From: JBHGYD01 sp041920415
GTDB taxonomy: Bacteria > Bacillota > Bacilli > Bacillales > Anoxybacillaceae
Length of the DNA stretch: 64,000 bases
NCBI GenBank assembly: GCA_041920415.1
Contig: JBHGYD010000054.1
Coordinates: 62,001 to 126,000, forward strand
Direction: 5' to 3'
The position numbers were made by a program, and so were the translations under genes. The notes below the pieces were generated by a model that searched no databases, was not told the DNA's origin, and saw only the letters and a program-made list of their open reading frames with translations. Positions 15,845-24,108 of this stretch are shown here, one piece after another; positions within the stretch are counted from its first letter, which is position 1; each line of letters opens with the position of its first letter.

Positions 15845-15887
15845 ACCGATTATTGCTATGTTTTTGTGCCGCTTTAAAATAATCGGT
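15845..15887. promoter_or_regulatory. Spaced inverted repeat upstream of motA
   Basis: ACCGATTAT (15845-15853) and ATAATCGGT (15879-15887) are perfect inverted copies separated by 25 bases, 35 bases ahead of the motA start. Could be an operator pair or a 5' leader hairpin. The rest of 15888-16023 shows no supported gene. Confidence 0.35.
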
Positions 15888-16025
15888 ATGACCAGTTTTT
15901 ATCATTAATTCAAATTTATCATATAATTAATATAAGGGATTGAAAAGGGTATTTGGTATGAATCATAAAAATAAGAATAAAAATACAATGTTGTCTTACC
16001 GTTCCTGTGGAACACGAGAAATGAA

Positions 16026-16063
16026 AAAGGCTGTCCTTCCACTGTATTGAAAGGACAGCCTTT
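16026..16063 (-). terminator. Terminator of pssA
   Basis: Perfect 13-bp stem (16026-16038 with 16051-16063), 12-base loop; on the minus strand it is followed by TTTTTC, just behind the pssA stop. Confidence 0.8.
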
Positions 16064-16070
16064 GATCTCA

Positions 16071-16610
16071 TTATACTTTTTTCAATTTGAACGTTCCGAC
16101 CATCAAAAATGATAAAATCATGATAAGAAAAATAAAAAATTGAGGCGGAAAATAATGAATCGTTAAATAACTTAATGTGAGTAATACCCCAGCGGCTGTA
16201 ATCGGAAGACCGGAAAAGTAACCGTTATTTTCTGTAATGTTAAAACGCGCAAGACGAAATGCGCCGCAACCAATGTATAAAATTGTAAAAAATGAGCCAG
16301 GTGCGCCAAATTCCTGTAATAAACTTTGATAAATCAATAGTGCAGGTGCCACACCAAATGATATAATATCACTCATTGAGTCCAATTGTTTGCCGAGTTC
16401 CGATTCAATATTTAACTTTCTTGCGACCGTCCCATCGAATCGATCAGCCAAGGCAGCTAAAAAGATGAGTAATAAACTGACATTGAACTGCCCTTTCATC
16501 GTAAATAAAATGGAAAATCCGCCTAAGGAAAGATTGGTTAACGTTAACATGTTAGCTGTATGGGCTTTTAACTTTTTTAGCGTATGATCAAGATAATCCG
16601 ATAAGAACAT
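16071..16610 (-). CDS. pssA: CDP-diacylglycerol-serine O-phosphatidyltransferase
   Basis: Membrane enzyme that makes phosphatidylserine from CDP-diacylglycerol and serine, the first step to phosphatidylethanolamine. The 179 residues contain the CDP-alcohol phosphatidyltransferase motif as DRFDGTVARKLNIESELG followed by the two aspartates in KQLDSMSD, at about residues 57-82, then several hydrophobic helices. ATG 16610 follows AAGGAG and GAGGAG. It is divergent from psd, which catalyses the next step. Confidence 0.93.
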   Translation of the reverse strand: MFLSDYLDHTLKKLKAHTANMLTLTNLSLGGFSILFTMKGQFNVSLLLIFLAALADRFDGTVARKLNIESELGKQLDSMSDIISFGVAPALLIYQSLLQEFGAPGSFFTILYIGCGAFRLARFNITENNGYFSGLPITAAGVLLTLSYLTIHYFPPQFFIFLIMILSFLMVGTFKLKKV

Positions 16611-16730
16611 TTCTCCTCACTCCTTTTTCACTTGGGACGCAACAACAAAGATATACTTTAATTATAACCATTTTATTTATAATATGGGAAGTAGTAAAAG
16701 ATGATTCTAGACAAATTGGAGGGAACGTGC

Positions 16731-17510
16731 TTGTTAAAATGGTTATATCGCTTCATGATTGAATTAACGAACCATTCCATTTCCTCAAAGTTCATTGCTT
16801 TTTTTACAAAATCACGACTAAGTGCTTGGCTTATTCCATCCTATGCAAAAGTGTATCGGATTAACCAAGATGAAATGGAAAAAAGTTTAAAACATTATGA
16901 AACGTTACAGCAATTATTTATTCGCAAATTAAAAGCTGGCGCAAGACCGATTGATCAAACGACGAACAGCATTATTAGCCCTGTTGATGCTGTGATTGAA
17001 GATATTGGTACGATTAATAAAAACAAAGAAATCATTGTAAAAGGAAAAGCATACTCGATTTCAGAAATGCTTGGAAGCGAGCCCGTTGCTGAAAAATATT
17101 TAAACGGATTGTTTATTATTTTGTATTTGAGTCCGAGCCATTATCATCGAATTCATAGCCCAATATCTGGAGTGGTGACTCGACAGTGGTCGCTTGGAAA
17201 AAAATCATACCCTGTTAATCGACTTGGATTGAAGTACGGAAAAAAGCCGTTATCAAAAAATTATCGTATGATTACCGAGGTGAACGCCAACGGTAAGCAT
17301 ATTGCCATCGTCAAAGTGGGGGCAATGTTTGTCAATAGCATCGAGTTGACTCATCCAAATGAACATCTTGTCAAGGGACAGGAAATGGCTTATTTTTCAT
17401 TTGGCTCGACCGTTGTATTATTGTTTGAAAAGGATAGCTTTGAGCTTGATTCGCGAATTGTTGTGCCAATGGGGATTAAAGTAGGGGAACGAATCGGCTA
17501 TTGGAAATAA
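16731..17510 (+). CDS. psd: Phosphatidylserine decarboxylase proenzyme
   Basis: Pyruvoyl enzyme that converts phosphatidylserine to phosphatidylethanolamine. It is made as a proenzyme that cleaves itself at the serine of the FGST motif (SFGSTVVLLFE, about residues 220-230), leaving a pyruvoyl group. The 259-residue length from TTG 16731 matches the short Bacillus type (about 263). I chose this TTG because GGAGG lies seven bases upstream; the in-frame ATG at 16701 lacks a ribosome binding site. Other family features seen are HYHRIHSP and VGAMFVNSIE. Confidence 0.93.
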   Translation: MLKWLYRFMIELTNHSISSKFIAFFTKSRLSAWLIPSYAKVYRINQDEMEKSLKHYETLQQLFIRKLKAGARPIDQTTNSIISPVDAVIEDIGTINKNKEIIVKGKAYSISEMLGSEPVAEKYLNGLFIILYLSPSHYHRIHSPISGVVTRQWSLGKKSYPVNRLGLKYGKKPLSKNYRMITEVNANGKHIAIVKVGAMFVNSIELTHPNEHLVKGQEMAYFSFGSTVVLLFEKDSFELDSRIVVPMGIKVGERIGYWK

Positions 17511-17527
17511 AAAAGAGCCCTGTGGCT
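17508..17527 (-). terminator. Terminator of sda
   Basis: GAGCC / GGCTC stem with a 4-base loop (17514-17526) followed on the minus strand by six T. It sits behind the sda stop and could also mark the end of psd. Confidence 0.6.
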
Positions 17528-17541
17528 CGAATTTCCTTATC

Positions 17542-17682
17542 TTATGATGAAAGTTTAATTTTATGTCCTAATGAACGGTGGAGAATTTCTCTTTCAATTA
17601 ATTCGATAAACTCAGGGCTTAACTTCAGTTCTTTTGCTTTATAATACGACTCAATTAACAAATCGTCTGATAAATATTTCAT
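17542..17682 (-). CDS. sda: Sporulation checkpoint inhibitor Sda
   Basis: Sda binds sporulation histidine kinases such as KinA and blocks phosphorelay entry when replication is disturbed. The 46-residue protein is recognised by LSDDLLIESYYKAKEL, then FIELIEREI and RRSLGH-like HRSLGHKIKLSS, which form the two-helix hairpin of the family; the length equals that of B. subtilis Sda. ATG 17682 is preceded by AAGGAGG. The upstream region holds DnaA boxes (17787-17886), which fits DnaA-dependent control of sda known from B. subtilis. As there, it is divergent from yqeG. Confidence 0.93.
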   Translation of the reverse strand: MKYLSDDLLIESYYKAKELKLSPEFIELIEREILHRSLGHKIKLSS

Positions 17683-17786
17683 AGCGAGAAACCTCCTTTA
17701 ACGATGGAATAAAAGTTATAATCAATACATATAATGGTAAGTTACCTTTAATGTATCATGATTACAAATAGAGAACAATCGTTCTG

Positions 17787-17886
17787 TTATCCACAGCTAA
17801 TAGTGGATAACATGTGGAAAATATGTTCATAAAATCTTGAGAGTGAGATAGAATGCTTGTGAATGATGTGAGTAAATTTATCCACA
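17787..17886. promoter_or_regulatory. DnaA box cluster upstream of sda
   Basis: Two exact DnaA boxes TTATCCACA (17787-17795 and 17878-17886) and one inverted near-match AGTGGATAA (17802-17810, one mismatch), plus a TGTGGAAAA at 17813-17821. In B. subtilis DnaA binds boxes upstream of sda and controls its expression, so the same circuit is likely here. Confidence 0.8.
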
Positions 17887-17951
17887 GTTTGTGAAAAGAA
17901 GAATTTTGTCGAAAAATTTTTTAGTTTTGTATATATTTGTCTAAGTTTGTT

Positions 17952-17980
17952 TTGAAACAATGTCAAAAATTATGTATGAT
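17952..17980 (+). promoter_or_regulatory. Sigma-A promoter of the yqeG operon
   Basis: TTGAAA (17952-17957), 17-base spacer, TATGAT (17975-17980), about 50 bases before the yqeG start. Confidence 0.7.
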
Positions 17981-18028
17981 GTTTAAAGGCTGAGGGTGGA
18001 AGCAAAAAAGAAAGGTGGAAGGGAGCGC

Positions 18029-18544
18029 ATGCTTCACTATTTTTTACCGAGTCAATATGCAAAGAGCGTGTTTGACATTACTCCAAAGCAGTTAAAAGAA
18101 AAAGGAGTTAAAGGGATTATTACTGATTTAGATAATACACTTGTCGAATGGGATCGACCGTATGCTACACCGGAGTTAGTGCAATGGTTTGAAGATATGA
18201 GAAACGGTGGCATTAAGGTCGTTATTGTATCAAATAATAACGAAAGTCGGGTAAAATCGTTTGCAGAACCGCTCGGTATTCCATTTATTTTTGAAGCAAG
18301 AAAACCGTTAACTCGCGCGTTTCAGCAAGCGCTTTATGAAATGAAACTGCAGAAAGACGAAGTCGTCGTCATTGGCGATCAATTGTTAACAGATGTACTC
18401 GGAGGAAACCGTCTTGGATTGCACACGATTTTAGTTGTACCAGTCGCGCAAACGGACGGACTTTGGACGAGAGTAAACCGAAAAATTGAACGAAAAATTT
18501 TAAATATGATGAGACGAAAAGGTATGATTTACTGGGAGGAATGA
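18029..18544 (+). CDS. yqeG: YqeG family HAD-type phosphatase
   Basis: HAD-superfamily phosphatase of subfamily IIIA, 171 residues, matching B. subtilis YqeG. Motif I is TDLDNTLVEWD near residues 33-43 with the nucleophile aspartate, motif II VSNNNE near 70 and motif III GDQLLTDVLGGN near 117-128. The physiological substrate is unknown. Start ATG 18029 follows AAGGGAGCG; a GTG at 17996 is in frame but less well placed. It overlaps the next gene yqeH by a few bases and opens the eight-gene operon yqeG to yqeM. Confidence 0.9.
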   Translation: MLHYFLPSQYAKSVFDITPKQLKEKGVKGIITDLDNTLVEWDRPYATPELVQWFEDMRNGGIKVVIVSNNNESRVKSFAEPLGIPFIFEARKPLTRAFQQALYEMKLQKDEVVVIGDQLLTDVLGGNRLGLHTILVVPVAQTDGLWTRVNRKIERKILNMMRRKGMIYWEE

Positions 18545-19653
18545 TGGTGGAACAAGAAGTGATTCGCTGTATCGGTTGTGGAGTACAAATTCAAACAGAA
18601 GACGAGAAGAAAATGGGGTATGCTCCTCCTGCCGCATTAGAAAAAGAAGAAGTTATTTGTCAACGCTGTTTTCGATTGAAGCATTATAATGATATTCAAG
18701 ATGTTTCATTAACGGATGATGATTTCTTAAAAATTTTGCACGGAATAGGTCATTCAAATGCGCTTGTTGTCAAAATTGTTGATATCTTTGATTTTAACGG
18801 CAGCTGGCTGCCTGGCTTGCACCGCTTTGTTGGCAATAATCCGATTTTGCTTGTCGGGAACAAAGTCGATTTGCTTCCGAAATCGGTAAAATATCCAAAA
18901 TTAATCAATTGGATGAAGCAGTCAGCGAAAGAGTTGGGACTCAAACCGGTGGATGTTTGTTTAATCAGTGCGGTCAAAGGAATTGGGATGACCCAAGTGA
19001 TGGAAGCAATCGAACGACATCGTTCAGGAAAAGATGTGTATGTCGTCGGCTGTACAAACGTGGGAAAATCAACGTTTATTAACCGCATCATTGAGGAAGT
19101 GACCGGAGAAGGAAGCGTTATTACGACTTCTTATTTTCCAGGAACAACGCTTGATATCATCGAAATTCCGCTAGATGACGGTGCCGCGATATACGATACA
19201 CCGGGGATTATTAACCATCATCAAATGGCGCATTTTGTTGACAAAAAAGATTTAAAAGTCATTACACCGAAGCGGGAAATTCGACCGAAAGTGTATCAAC
19301 TTAATGAACAACAAACATTATTTTTTGGTGGACTCGCGCGACTCGATTATTTAAAAGGTGGGCGCCGTTCCTTTGTTTGTTATTTTTCTAACGAGCTATT
19401 GATTCATCGGACAAAGCTAGAAAATGCGGATGAGTTATATAAGAAACAGCGCGGGGAGCTGTTACAACCGCCACGTCAGAGCTACATCGATGAATTTCCG
19501 CCGTTAGTGGCGCATTCCTTTACGATTAAAGAAGCAAAAACAGATATCGTCTTCTCAGGGCTTGGTTGGGTGACATGCAACGAGCCGGGAGCTCAAGTTG
19601 TTGCCTACGTACCAAAAGGTGTAAACGTATTAGTAAGAAAATCGCTTATTTAA
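18541..19653 (+). CDS. yqeH: Circularly permuted ribosome-biogenesis GTPase YqeH
   Basis: GTPase needed for assembly of the 30S subunit. Circular permutation is visible: the G4 motif NKVDLLPK (about residues 107-114) precedes G1 GCTNVGKST (170-178) and G3 DTPG (near 220). An N-terminal zinc ribbon with CIGC at 10-13 and CQRC near 40-43 and a C-terminal RNA-binding-type domain complete the 370-residue protein. The start overlaps the yqeG stop, with GGAGG inside the yqeG end, so the two are translationally coupled. Neighbours in the operon (yhbY, rsfS) are also ribosome-linked. Confidence 0.95.
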   Translation: MMVEQEVIRCIGCGVQIQTEDEKKMGYAPPAALEKEEVICQRCFRLKHYNDIQDVSLTDDDFLKILHGIGHSNALVVKIVDIFDFNGSWLPGLHRFVGNNPILLVGNKVDLLPKSVKYPKLINWMKQSAKELGLKPVDVCLISAVKGIGMTQVMEAIERHRSGKDVYVVGCTNVGKSTFINRIIEEVTGEGSVITTSYFPGTTLDIIEIPLDDGAAIYDTPGIINHHQMAHFVDKKDLKVITPKREIRPKVYQLNEQQTLFFGGLARLDYLKGGRRSFVCYFSNELLIHRTKLENADELYKKQRGELLQPPRQSYIDEFPPLVAHSFTIKEAKTDIVFSGLGWVTCNEPGAQVVAYVPKGVNVLVRKSLI

Positions 19654-19681
19654 ATAGAGCAAGCGTTGGGGGAAGAGGAGA

Positions 19682-20524
19682 ATGAAAAAACTTTATGCAT
19701 TAATTGGTTGCCCTGTTCATCATTCATTATCGTCGCTTATGCATAATGATGCGTTTCAACAATTAGGAATCGAAGCATATTACCATGCCTTTCATGTGGA
19801 GAGTAAGCATTTAGAAGAAGCGATCACAGGCTTAAAGGCGCTCAGTATTTCTGGAGCGAACGTCACGATTCCGCATAAAACAGCGGTTATTCCGCTGTTG
19901 GATGAAGTAGATGAAACAGCGCAGCGAATCGGGGCAGTAAACACGATTGTTAATGAAAATGGTCGGTTAATCGGCTATAATACAGATGGTCTTGGTTTTG
20001 TGCGTGCGTTGCGGGAAGAAGTAAAGACAGAGATTACTGGGAAGCGCATTCTGCTCATTGGGGCAGGTGGAGCGGCAAGAGGAATTTATTTTACGTTGGC
20101 GAATGGCGATGCAGAACGCATCGATATTTGTAATCGCACGAAGACAAAAGCAGAGCAGCTAATTGAAGAATATGATTTCTCGCTTGCCTCTACCGCTTAT
20201 TCGTTGCAAGAAGCAGAAGAACGCTTAGCCGATTATGATATGATTATTAACACGACATCCGTTGGGCTCTATCCCGATGTAGAGGCCATTCCTGTTTCGC
20301 TTGCGAACATGAAAGAAGGAACGATCGTCAGCGATATTATTTATAATCCATTAGAAACGAAATGGCTTCAAGAGGCGCGCAAGAGAAAGGCCATTGTGCA
20401 AAATGGAGTCGGGATGTTTGTGTATCAAGGAGCATTAGCGTTTGAAAAATGGACGGGAATATTCCCGAATGTCGAACGAATGAAACAAATCGTTATTCAA
20501 CAGCTTGGAGGTAAATTATGTTAA
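19682..20524 (+). CDS. aroE: Shikimate dehydrogenase (NADP+)
   Basis: Catalyses NADPH-dependent reduction of 3-dehydroshikimate to shikimate in aromatic amino acid synthesis. The 280 residues show the substrate domain motifs HSLSSLMHN near 15-23 and NVTIPHK near 60-66 (catalytic lysine), the conserved NTDG for the catalytic aspartate near 100, and the nucleotide-binding glycine loop GAGGAARG near 127-134. A GGGGGAAGAGG ribosome binding site precedes the ATG. Its last bases overlap the start of yhbY. Confidence 0.95.
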   Translation: MKKLYALIGCPVHHSLSSLMHNDAFQQLGIEAYYHAFHVESKHLEEAITGLKALSISGANVTIPHKTAVIPLLDEVDETAQRIGAVNTIVNENGRLIGYNTDGLGFVRALREEVKTEITGKRILLIGAGGAARGIYFTLANGDAERIDICNRTKTKAEQLIEEYDFSLASTAYSLQEAEERLADYDMIINTTSVGLYPDVEAIPVSLANMKEGTIVSDIIYNPLETKWLQEARKRKAIVQNGVGMFVYQGALAFEKWTGIFPNVERMKQIVIQQLGGKLC

Positions 20525-20811
20525 CGGGTAAACAAAAACGATTTTTACGAGCAAAGGCTCATCATTTAAAACCAATTTTCCAAGTAGGAAAAGGCGGAGT
20601 AAATGACAATATGGTGAAGCAAATCGTGGATGCATTAGAAGCGCGTGAACTGATTAAAGTGAGCGTGCTGCAAAATTGCGAAGACGAACGCGAAACAGTT
20701 GCTGCGCAACTAGCTTCTGGTGCAGGAGCAGAGCTTGTACAAATGATCGGTAATACGATTGTGCTGTATAAAGAATCAAAAGAGAACAAACAAATTATCT
20801 TACCGCACTGA
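20518..20811 (+). CDS. yhbY: YhbY family RNA-binding protein (CRM domain)
   Basis: A 97-residue single CRM-domain protein (YqeI in B. subtilis) that associates with ribosomal subunit precursors. Features are the opening LTGKQKRFLRAKAHHLKPIFQVGKGG and the VLQNCE and IGNTIVLYKES strands typical of the fold. It overlaps the aroE end by seven bases; GGAGGT lies within aroE. Its place between aroE and nadD is the standard Bacillus order. Confidence 0.93.
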   Translation: MLTGKQKRFLRAKAHHLKPIFQVGKGGVNDNMVKQIVDALEARELIKVSVLQNCEDERETVAAQLASGAGAELVQMIGNTIVLYKESKENKQIILPH

Positions 20812-20843
20812 ATGAAAGATCGGCTCACAAGGGGAGGGGAAAA

Positions 20844-21416
20844 ATGAAGAAAATTGGAATTTTCGGAGGAACATTCGACCCACCGCATTATGGTCATTTG
20901 TTAATGGCAAACGAAGTGTTACATGCCTTGCATTTATCAGAAATTTGGTTTATGCCCAACCATATCCCTCCTCATAAACAGCATGAACAAGTCACAAATA
21001 GCGAAGACCGATTGCATATGCTTAAACTCGCGATTGCCGACCATCCGCACTTTAAAATTGAAACGATCGAGTTACAACGAAAAGGACCGTCTTATACGTA
21101 TGACACGATGCGCCAATTAAAAGCCATTTACCCAAATAATGAGTTTTATTTTATTATCGGTGCGGACATGGTGGAATATTTGCCAAATTGGTATTATATT
21201 GACCGACTTGTTCAATTAGTCACGTTTGTTGGGGTGAAACGACCCGGCTTTTCGTTGGAAACATCGTATCCGCTTATTGAAGTCGAAATTCCTGAATTTG
21301 CTGTTTCATCATCGCTCATTCGCGATCGGGTGAAACAAGGAAAGAGCATTCGTTACTTAGTACCGGAACGTGTAAGATTGTATATTGAGGAGAAGAAGCT
21401 GTATGGAACGTCATGA
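20844..21416 (+). CDS. nadD: Nicotinate-nucleotide adenylyltransferase
   Basis: Forms deamido-NAD from nicotinate mononucleotide and ATP in NAD synthesis. The 190-residue protein has the nucleotidyltransferase signature GGTFDPPHYGHL at residues 8-19 (HxGH type), the GADM motif and the C-terminal SSSLIRDRV signature. AGGGGAGGGG precedes the ATG. The 3' end overlaps the start of yqeK, so expression is coupled. Confidence 0.95.
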   Translation: MKKIGIFGGTFDPPHYGHLLMANEVLHALHLSEIWFMPNHIPPHKQHEQVTNSEDRLHMLKLAIADHPHFKIETIELQRKGPSYTYDTMRQLKAIYPNNEFYFIIGADMVEYLPNWYYIDRLVQLVTFVGVKRPGFSLETSYPLIEVEIPEFAVSSSLIRDRVKQGKSIRYLVPERVRLYIEEKKLYGTS

Positions 21417-21972
21417 AGCGTTAGAAGTTGTTAAAAAACAATTAACAGAGCATCGTTACCAGCATACGCTTGGTGTTATGGAAACAGCGATCCAGTTGGC
21501 CGAACGATATGGTGCCGATGTAAAAAAAGCCGAATTATCGGCCATTTTTCACGATTATGCGAAGTTTCGTCCAAAAGAAGAAATGAAACAAATTATTTTA
21601 GAACAAAATATGCCAAACGATTTGCTTGTTTATAGCACAGAGCTTTGGCATGCTCCTGTTGGCGCTTATTTAGTAAAAACGGAAGTCGGTATTCAAGACG
21701 AGGACATTTTAAATGCGATTCGTTACCATACGTCTGGACGTCCCAATATGACATTGCTTGAAAAAATTGTCTATGTTGCCGATTATATTGAACCTGGTCG
21801 CATTTTTCCGGGAGTGGACGAGGTGCGCGAGTTAGCACAACAAGATTTGGATAAAGCGCTTATCAAAGCGTTGCAAAACACGATTCAATTTTTACTGAAA
21901 AAAAATCAGCCGATTTATCCGGATACGATTCATACGTACAATTCACTCATTATGGACATAAAGGAGGAATAG
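21403..21972 (+). CDS. yqeK: HD-domain Ap4A hydrolase YqeK
   Basis: HD-superfamily metal-dependent hydrolase; YqeK proteins hydrolyse diadenosine tetraphosphate symmetrically. The 189 residues carry the conserved H of HRYQHTLGVM near 19, the FHDYAK motif with the HD pair near 50-55, a histidine in LWHAPVGAYL near 83 and RYHTSG near 108, together the metal-binding set. ATG 21403 follows GAGGAGAAG and lies inside the 3' end of nadD. The link to NAD and nucleotide metabolism in the operon is consistent with this role. Confidence 0.9.
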   Translation: MERHEALEVVKKQLTEHRYQHTLGVMETAIQLAERYGADVKKAELSAIFHDYAKFRPKEEMKQIILEQNMPNDLLVYSTELWHAPVGAYLVKTEVGIQDEDILNAIRYHTSGRPNMTLLEKIVYVADYIEPGRIFPGVDEVRELAQQDLDKALIKALQNTIQFLLKKNQPIYPDTIHTYNSLIMDIKEE

Positions 21973-21976
21973 ATGA

Positions 21977-22333
21977 ATGACAGAACGAGACATTTTACGT
22001 GTAGTTGTTCAAGCAGCGGATGAAAAAAAAGCAGAGAACATCGTTGCATTGAACATGAAAGGAATTTCTCTCGTTGCCGATTATTTTATGATTTGTCATG
22101 GGAATTCAGAAAAACAAGTGCAAGCTATTGCGCGGGAAATTAAAGAAAAAGCAGAAGAAAAACAAATTCCTGTAAAACGTTTAGAAGGATTTGAAGAAGC
22201 GAAATGGATTTTAGTCGATTTAGGAGACGTCGTCGCTCATGTCTTCCATAAAGACGAGCGCAGTTATTACAATTTAGAACGTCTTTGGGGCGATGCACCG
22301 CTTGAAGATGTAGCGAGTGATTTACAACAATGA
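21977..22333 (+). CDS. rsfS: Ribosome silencing factor RsfS
   Basis: RsfS (YqeL, DUF143) binds ribosomal protein uL14 and blocks joining of subunits when nutrients are low. The 118-residue protein shows the family strands KAENIVALNMKGISLVADYF, the KWILVDLGDVVAHVF segment near 74-88 and the YNLERLWGDAP end. It lies four bases after yqeK, with GGAGG at the yqeK end as ribosome binding site, and overlaps yqeM by four bases. Confidence 0.94.
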   Translation: MTERDILRVVVQAADEKKAENIVALNMKGISLVADYFMICHGNSEKQVQAIAREIKEKAEEKQIPVKRLEGFEEAKWILVDLGDVVAHVFHKDERSYYNLERLWGDAPLEDVASDLQQ

Positions 22334-23073
22334 CATATGAATCGTTTGCCTATTGGTACGATGAACTGATGAAAGAAGCACCGTATGACGCATGGCAAGC
22401 GTTTGTGAAAAATAAAACACAAATGTACGGACGAAAAGAAACGAAGCGTTTGCTTGATATTGGGTGCGGAACAGGAGAGTTAGCAATTCGTCTAGCAAAA
22501 GACGGATTCGATGTCACCGGCGTTGATTTATCAGAAAATATGCTCGCTGTTGCACAAGCAAAAGCAGAACGACAACACGTATCGCTCGAATTTTTTCAAC
22601 AAAATATGACCGAATTAGAAGGATTTCCACCATTTGATTGTGCAATGATTTTTTGTGATTCGCTTAATTATTTGCAAAACGAAGCGGAAGTTCAACAAAC
22701 GTTTGCGCGCATTTACGAGCTTTTACATGAAGGTGGATTATTATTATTTGATGTTCACTCCATCTATAAAATGGATCATGTTTTTCAAGGTGCGACGTTT
22801 ACAAGCAACGATGAGCATATTAGCTATATTTGGACATGCTATCCTCTAGAGACACCGCATAGTGTCGAGCATGAATTAACGTTTTTCGTTCGCGAAAGAG
22901 ACGAAAGATACGAACGATATGATGAAGTGCACGTACAGCGCACATACGATATCGCCCAATACGAACAATGGTTGATTTCTACCGGTTTTACGGTGCTTGA
23001 GGTGAGTGCTGATTTTACGGACAAACCGCCGAGCGATACGGCGGAGAGAATTTTCTTTGTTGCGAAAAAATGA
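22330..23073 (+). CDS. yqeM: YqeM class I SAM-dependent methyltransferase
   Basis: A 247-residue methyltransferase. The SAM motif LLDIGCGTGELAIRLA lies near residues 38-53, followed by GVDLSENML with the acidic ribose-binding residue and the motif-II segment FDCAMIFCDSLNYL near 101. The substrate is unknown; the small-molecule methyltransferase fold (methyltransf_25/11 type) does not predict it. The ATG overlaps the rsfS stop (ATGA). It ends the yqeG operon before two tandem hairpins. Confidence 0.88.
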   Translation: MTYESFAYWYDELMKEAPYDAWQAFVKNKTQMYGRKETKRLLDIGCGTGELAIRLAKDGFDVTGVDLSENMLAVAQAKAERQHVSLEFFQQNMTELEGFPPFDCAMIFCDSLNYLQNEAEVQQTFARIYELLHEGGLLLFDVHSIYKMDHVFQGATFTSNDEHISYIWTCYPLETPHSVEHELTFFVRERDERYERYDEVHVQRTYDIAQYEQWLISTGFTVLEVSADFTDKPPSDTAERIFFVAKK

Positions 23074-23146
23074 GCTGTCCGCATGTGTGGACAGCTCAGA
23101 CTGTAGACAAAATAGGGTTCAGACGCTGAGTCTGAACCCTATTTTT
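23072..23146. terminator. Two tandem hairpins after yqeM
   Basis: First a 9-bp stem GAGCTGTCC / GGACAGCTC (23072-23080 with 23089-23097) without a T-run, then a perfect 14-bp stem (23111-23124 with 23130-23143) followed by T. The second is a clear terminator, and it can also stop comER transcription coming from the other side. Confidence 0.8.
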
Positions 23147-23182
23147 TGATTCAAAGAAGGATTTTTCATTTTTTTATCGAAT

Positions 23183-24004
23183 TCAATGATTAAATTGCTT
23201 TTTTATTTTCTCCATTTCTTCGTTAAATTTGGCGTGTGTTTTTTCGAAAATATGCTCAAATATATCTCCTAACTCAGCTTCTAACACTGTAATCCCTTCC
23301 CCAGTAATCCCACCTTTCACGCACACTTTTTCTTGTAATGTAGGAAGCGTATATACCCCTTTTTTTAATAATTCCCCTAAGCCGATAATCATTTCACTTG
23401 CTAGCGCTGTGGCCATTTCTTTTGGAATGTTTGTTTTTCGAACAGCTGCATCGATAAAACGTTGGAGTAAGTAGCTAAAAAACGCAGGACCGCAGCTTGC
23501 GATGTCGGAAGCTACCCGCGTAATTTCATCGTCAATATAGGAAGGAGCAGAGATGTGTTTAAATAAATTTTCTATATATACTCGATAATGAGCCTCACAA
23601 CGATTGCCAAACGTAATGAGCGAACTTCCAGAAAGTGCCCGGTTGTTAATACTAGGAATTACCCGTGCAACATGACAAGGAACGACCGATTCAAGTTGTT
23701 TAACGGTAATAGGACTTGTAATAGAAACGATACAATGCTTTTCCGTCCAATAAGGAGATAGCCGTTTTAAAAGGGGGTGAATGTCTAATGGTTTGACACA
23801 TAAAAACACAATCGCTGCTTGTTGCACTATTTCTTCTGCGCTTGTGACCACCTGTAGGTCAGCGTACTTTTTCTGAATGTCGATCGCTTTTGCAATCGTA
23901 CGATTTGTAATAATGAGTTCGTTTGCAGCAATTGCTTTCGACTCTAAAAATGCTTCAATTAAAATCCTCCCCATATTTCCTGTACCAATCATTCCGATTT
24001 TCAC
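23183..24004 (-). CDS. comER: ComER, pyrroline-5-carboxylate reductase-like protein
   Basis: A 273-residue protein of the ProC family. The N-terminal Rossmann motif MIGTGNMGRILIEAF is at residues 4-18, and the C-terminal dimerisation domain has SDIASCGPAFFSYLLQ and GGITGEG segments typical of ProC. In B. subtilis comER lies divergent from the comEA operon exactly as here; its role in competence was found dispensable and its enzyme activity is unsettled. GGGAGGGGGG precedes the start at some distance. Confidence 0.88.
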   Translation of the reverse strand: MKIGMIGTGNMGRILIEAFLESKAIAANELIITNRTIAKAIDIQKKYADLQVVTSAEEIVQQAAIVFLCVKPLDIHPLLKRLSPYWTEKHCIVSITSPITVKQLESVVPCHVARVIPSINNRALSGSSLITFGNRCEAHYRVYIENLFKHISAPSYIDDEITRVASDIASCGPAFFSYLLQRFIDAAVRKTNIPKEMATALASEMIIGLGELLKKGVYTLPTLQEKVCVKGGITGEGITVLEAELGDIFEHIFEKTHAKFNEEMEKIKKQFNH

Positions 24005-24108
24005 TCTTTGTCCCCCCTCCCTAGCTTTCTAACTCGTATCTCTCCTCTAAACGATATGTATGAATGACCGATTCTTTTTATGCCTCATTTTAGAAAGGAT
24101 GGTTGCGC

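Larger units (their letters stand above)
17683..18028. other. sda-yqeG divergent intergenic region
   Basis: About 345 bases without a gene. It holds the sda Shine-Dalgarno, at least three DnaA-box matches and the yqeG promoter. No additional ORF or RNA gene is apparent. Confidence 0.7.

Noticed and set aside
15958..16050. 30-codon ORF on the plus strand between motA and pssA
   Set aside because: Its end runs into the pssA terminator stem, the ribosome binding site is poor and the peptide (Lys/Asn-rich) has no recognisable features.
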